DNA of 64,000 bases from Pachyseris speciosa (lineage: Eukaryota; Cnidaria; Anthozoa; Scleractinia; Pachyseridae). Shown here one piece after another: positions 60,456 to 64,000 of this stretch. Position 1 is the stretch's first letter; each line of letters begins with the position of its first letter. Where the stretch lies: positions 1-64,000 of the forward strand of contig JAEMWC010000358.1 of NCBI GenBank assembly GCA_016490735.1. Direction: 5' to 3'. Made by a program: the position numbers and the translations under genes. The notes under the pieces are model-generated. The model was not told where the DNA came from. It did no database searches and saw only the letters and a program-made list of their open reading frames with translations.

Positions 60456-61721
60456 AAGTGTTTGTTATCTGCGATAAATAGTGTATTGATTCCAAAAAAA
60501 AAAACACTAAGCACACTTGTTTTCGCTTCGATGGATAATTGTTTGAGAAAGGAAACGCTTATCGAACGATGTTGGATTTTTTCGCATAAATGTAAATGGA
60601 GTCTCGGTGAAATGTGAGTAGAAAATTAATTAGCAGAGTGAAACTGTTTACAAATACGTAAATCCAGGGTCATTTGAAACACAAGAAAGGAACGTTTCTG
60701 GACAGTTTCAAGGGACGCTAGTACATTTGTAAAATATAATTGCTTATCATTCAAAAATTAAAGTCCAGAAATTGAGATATTGTGGCAAAATAGTAAATAA
60801 ACTACCTGTCAAAGTCTCAGGGGTGTGTCATATCCCGTACTTGAGTTATTACCCGGGCTGCGCGCGTCTCGCGCGGCGCCCGGGTCTAGAACTACCGACG
60901 GTTCTCGAATTCTTTTTCGTCGTCCAGTATCATCCACAAATGGCACTTCCGGCGTTTCTGCGCAAGCGCTAACTATTTTTAGTAGAGTCATGCCTGTTGT
61001 CACGTATCGGAAAATGTCGATTCACCTTGTGTCCTTTGAAGTCTGAACAAACAATATGTTAAGAGAAGTGTCTATGCGAATGATTGCAAGTTCAACGGCG
61101 AGAAGAAAGCTTTTAACATGAGTAAACTTAACGGCAGATGGACTGCTTCAGGAGATTGCGGGTAGTCTCTAATTTTGGCGACGGATTTTGGGGGCACGTG
61201 CGCGCGCGAAGTTGCGAGGAGACGCGACGCGAGGGGAGCGCCAAAAATTAGAGACTACAGACAAAGGGAGTTTGACCTTTCACGGCCGAGTGATTCGGAA
61301 GTGTAAATCTCATATCAACAGCAAGAATGATGCCTGTTGTCACGTATCGGAAAACGTCGATTCACCTTGTGTCTTTGAAGTCTGAACAACTAATATGTTA
61401 AGAGAAGTGTCTATACGAATGTTTGCAAGTTCAACAGCGAGAAGAAAGCTTTTAACATGACCAAAATTTAACTCCAGATGGATTGCCGCCGTGTTCCCCG
61501 TATCGGGTGTCTGGAGAACTCAGACCTAGAAAACTCAGACCTCAGACCTAGAAAACTCAGACCCCCCCCCCCCAAAAAAAAAAAAAAAATCTGGAAAACT
61601 CAGACCCCCTCAAAACTATACAAATTTTCAAAGTCAAATAAACGTGGACAGAATAAATTATCGCCGTTCAGTGCGCTGAAATGTTACACCGTCTATTTAT
61701 CGCAGATAACAAACACTTCAC

Positions 61722-61946
61722 GTTATTATAATCGGCTCCGGAGCACGAGACCTAGAATACTCAGACCCCCCCCCCCTCCCCCAAACTGGAAAACTCAGAC
61801 CCCCTCATAACTATACAAATTTTCAAAGTGAAATAAACGTGGGCAAAATGAATTATCGCCGTTTATGAGGGGTTTGAGTTTTTACAGATGGGGGGGGGGG
61901 GGGGGGTCTGAGTTTTCTAGGTCTTGTGCTTCGGAGCCGATTATAA
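61722..61946. repeat. G module, palindromic part, in the long copy
   Basis: Termini as at 60226-60455. The interior has the tandem word AAACTCAGACCCCCTCA with a ~75-bp follow-on seen twice (61585 and 61787). Confidence 0.8.
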
Positions 61947-64000
61947 TAACATGAGACGACAAAGGAGAAGTGTTTGTAAACAGTTTCACTCTGCTAATTA
62001 ATTTTCTACTCACATTTCACCGAGACGTACTCCATTAACGTTTATGCGAAAAAATCCTACATCGTTCGATAAGCGTTTCCTTTCTCAAACAATTATCCAT
62101 CGAAGCGAAAACAAGTGTGCTTCGTTTTTTTTTTTTGGAATCAATACACTATTTTTATCACCTTGCAAAACGATAAACCTCTGTGGCCTAAAGGTCACTG
62201 TTCTTGCCTGTGACACAGCTAACCCGGGTTTGATGTCTTTTAGTGGTATATATCACGGGCTTTATTTTTCTGTTTCTCTTTTTCTTGTTCTTTTAGAACT
62301 ATTTTTTACAAGTGTTATAATTACTGTTCTCAATGGTTGAGCTGTATTTTAGAGGAATATATGTTGATAGGGGTCTAAAGAAATAGACTCCAACACAAGC
62401 TAAACACGGCAATGCGTCCGATGTAAGAAAGACAGACTTCCCTCTATTCTTTTGTTTAGCACTAAGTTAGGGATACAATACTGTTTTTTGCAAGCCCGGG
62501 TTTAGGCTGATTGTAGCCTCTTGTTCAACAAAATGTACATCTCAATGGAGCGGTACGGGAACACGGCAGTCCATCTGGAGTTAAATTTTGGTCATGTTAA
62601 AAGCTTTCTTCTCGCTGTTGAACTTGCAAACATTCGTATAGACGCTTGTCTTAACATATTAGTTGTTCAGACTTCAAAGACACAAGGTGAATCGACGTTT
62701 TCCGATACGTGACAACAGGCATCATTCTTGCTGTTGATATGAGATTTACACTCGAATCACTCGGCCGTGAAAGGTCAAACTCCCTTTGTCTGTAGTCTCT
62801 AATTTTTGGCGCTCCCCTCGCGTCGCGTCTCCTCGCAACTTCGCGCGCGCACGTGCCCCCACAATCCATCGCCAAAATTAGAGACTACTCGATGTCTACT
62901 GAAGCAGACACGGGGAAACACTGCAGTCCATCTGCCGTTAAGTTTACTCATGTTAAAAACTTTCTTCTCGCCGTTGAACTTCCAAACATTCGCATAGACA
63001 CTTCTCTTAACATATTGTTTGTTCAGACTTCAAAAGCCACAAGATGAATCGACATTTTCCCATACGTGACAACACGCATCACTGTTGTTAAAAATAGTTA
63101 GCGCTTGCGCAGAAACGCCGGAAGTGCCATTTGCGGATGATACTGGACGACGAAAAAGAATTCGAGAACCGTCGGTAGTTCTAGACCCGGGCGCCGCGCG
63201 AGACGCGCGCAGTCCGGGTAATAACTCAAGTACCGAATATCACACACCCCTGAGATTTTGTTGGACAGGTAGTTAATTTACTATTTTCCCACAATATCTC
63301 AATTTCTGGACTTTAATTTTTGAATGATAAGCGATTAGTTTTTACAAATGTACTAGCGGCTTGGAACTGTCCAGAAACGTTCCTTTCTTGTGTTTCAAAT
63401 GACCCTGGATTGGCGTATTTGTAAACAGTTTCACTCTGCTAGTTAAATTTCTACTCACATTTCACCGAGACTCCATTCACATTTATGCGAAAAAATCCTA
63501 CATCGTTCGATAAGCGTTTCCTTTCTCAAACAATTATCCATCGAAGCGAAAACGAGAGTGCTTAGTTTTTTTTGGAATCAATACACTATTTTTATCACCT
63601 TGCATAATGATAAACCTCTGTCGCCTAAAGGTCATTGTTCCTGCCTGTGACGCAGCTAAACCGGGTTCGATGTCCTTTAGTGGTATATATCACGGGCTTT
63701 ATTTTTTCTGTTTCTCTTTTTCTTGTTCTTTTAGAAATATTTTTTACAAGTGTTATAATTATTGTTCTCAATGGTTGAGCTGTATTTTAGGGGAATATAT
63801 GTTGATAGGGGTCTAAAGAAATAGACTCCAACACAAGCTAAACACAATGCGTCCGATGTAAGAAAGACAGACTTCCAGTTAGGGATACGATACTGTTTTT
63901 TGCAAGCCCGAGTTTAGGCTAATTGTAGCCTCTTGTTTCTTTCTTAGAAAGAACAGGGAACTGTGAAGGATGGTCAAACAAAGACTGACAAGCTCGCCAA

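Larger units (their letters stand above)
58555..63945. repeat. nested foldback array of the H, G, T and S modules
   Basis: Order and direction: H forward 58555-59622 (with a MITE inside), T reverse 59623-60225, G 60226-60455, partial T reverse 60478-60655, S forward 60656-60848, H forward 60849-61500, G 61500-61940, T forward 61941-62527, H reverse 62546-63222, S reverse 63223-63430, T forward 63431-63945. So 58555-60225 mirrors 61941-63222, and 60478-61500 mirrors 62546-63945. Copies remain highly similar. No transposase or RT was seen in any module. The array may continue to the right. Confidence 0.85.

Overview
The window looks like nuclear DNA from a cnidarian, most likely an anthozoan such as a stony coral. 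Genes are split by spliceosomal introns, the DNA is AT-rich, telomere-like TTAGGG units occur, and much of the window is SINEs, LINE and Penelope-like remnants, hairpin MITEs and minisatellites. The taxon is inferred from gene and repeat style, not from a species marker. Most long open frames here are repeat artefacts. The real genes were recovered by joining exons at GT/AG sites.

Layout. 1-4722: two full 2.3-kb tandem units and the start of a third, each full unit with a degenerate telomere-like tract. 4835-8103 (minus): the first six coding exons of GFM1, mitochondrial elongation factor G; the rest is beyond or displaced by the satellite. 8818-28215 (minus): two tandem angiotensin-converting-enzyme-like (peptidase M2) units. 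Copy 2 (17625-28215) is complete: signal peptide, HEXXH zinc site, C-terminal membrane anchor, 639 aa. Copy 1 (10262-17262) arose by a tandem duplication that cut off the 5' three quarters of exon 1, but exons 2-5 and their splice sites are intact. 29480-43085: a roughly 13.6-kb structure with inverted Penelope-like arms, mirrored 17-bp minisatellites inside them, and an inner region with a GATTCG-rich 335-bp tandem repeat, a SINE and hammerhead-ribozyme-like motifs. 44131-45470: tRNA-derived repeats, including a four-copy threonine-tRNA-like tandem array. 48870-57437 (minus): a third ACE-like gene of 666 aa with the same exon pattern, in which the first zinc histidine and the catalytic glutamate are replaced (HEXXH reads RQMGH), so it is predicted to be catalytically dead. 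58247-58385: a perfect 139-bp palindrome. 58555-63945: a nested array of direct and inverted copies of one repeat family, interrupted by a MITE with a 9-bp target duplication, running to near the right edge.

Biology. The three M2 genes share strand, intron phases and exon lengths (224, 244 and 123 nt), so they are one locally expanded family. It now holds an active-type membrane-anchored enzyme, a promoterless 3' cassette that could only be expressed by splicing from the copy 2 first exon, and a pseudo-peptidase. The flanking inverted and tandem repeats are plausible causes of the local duplications, but this is inference.
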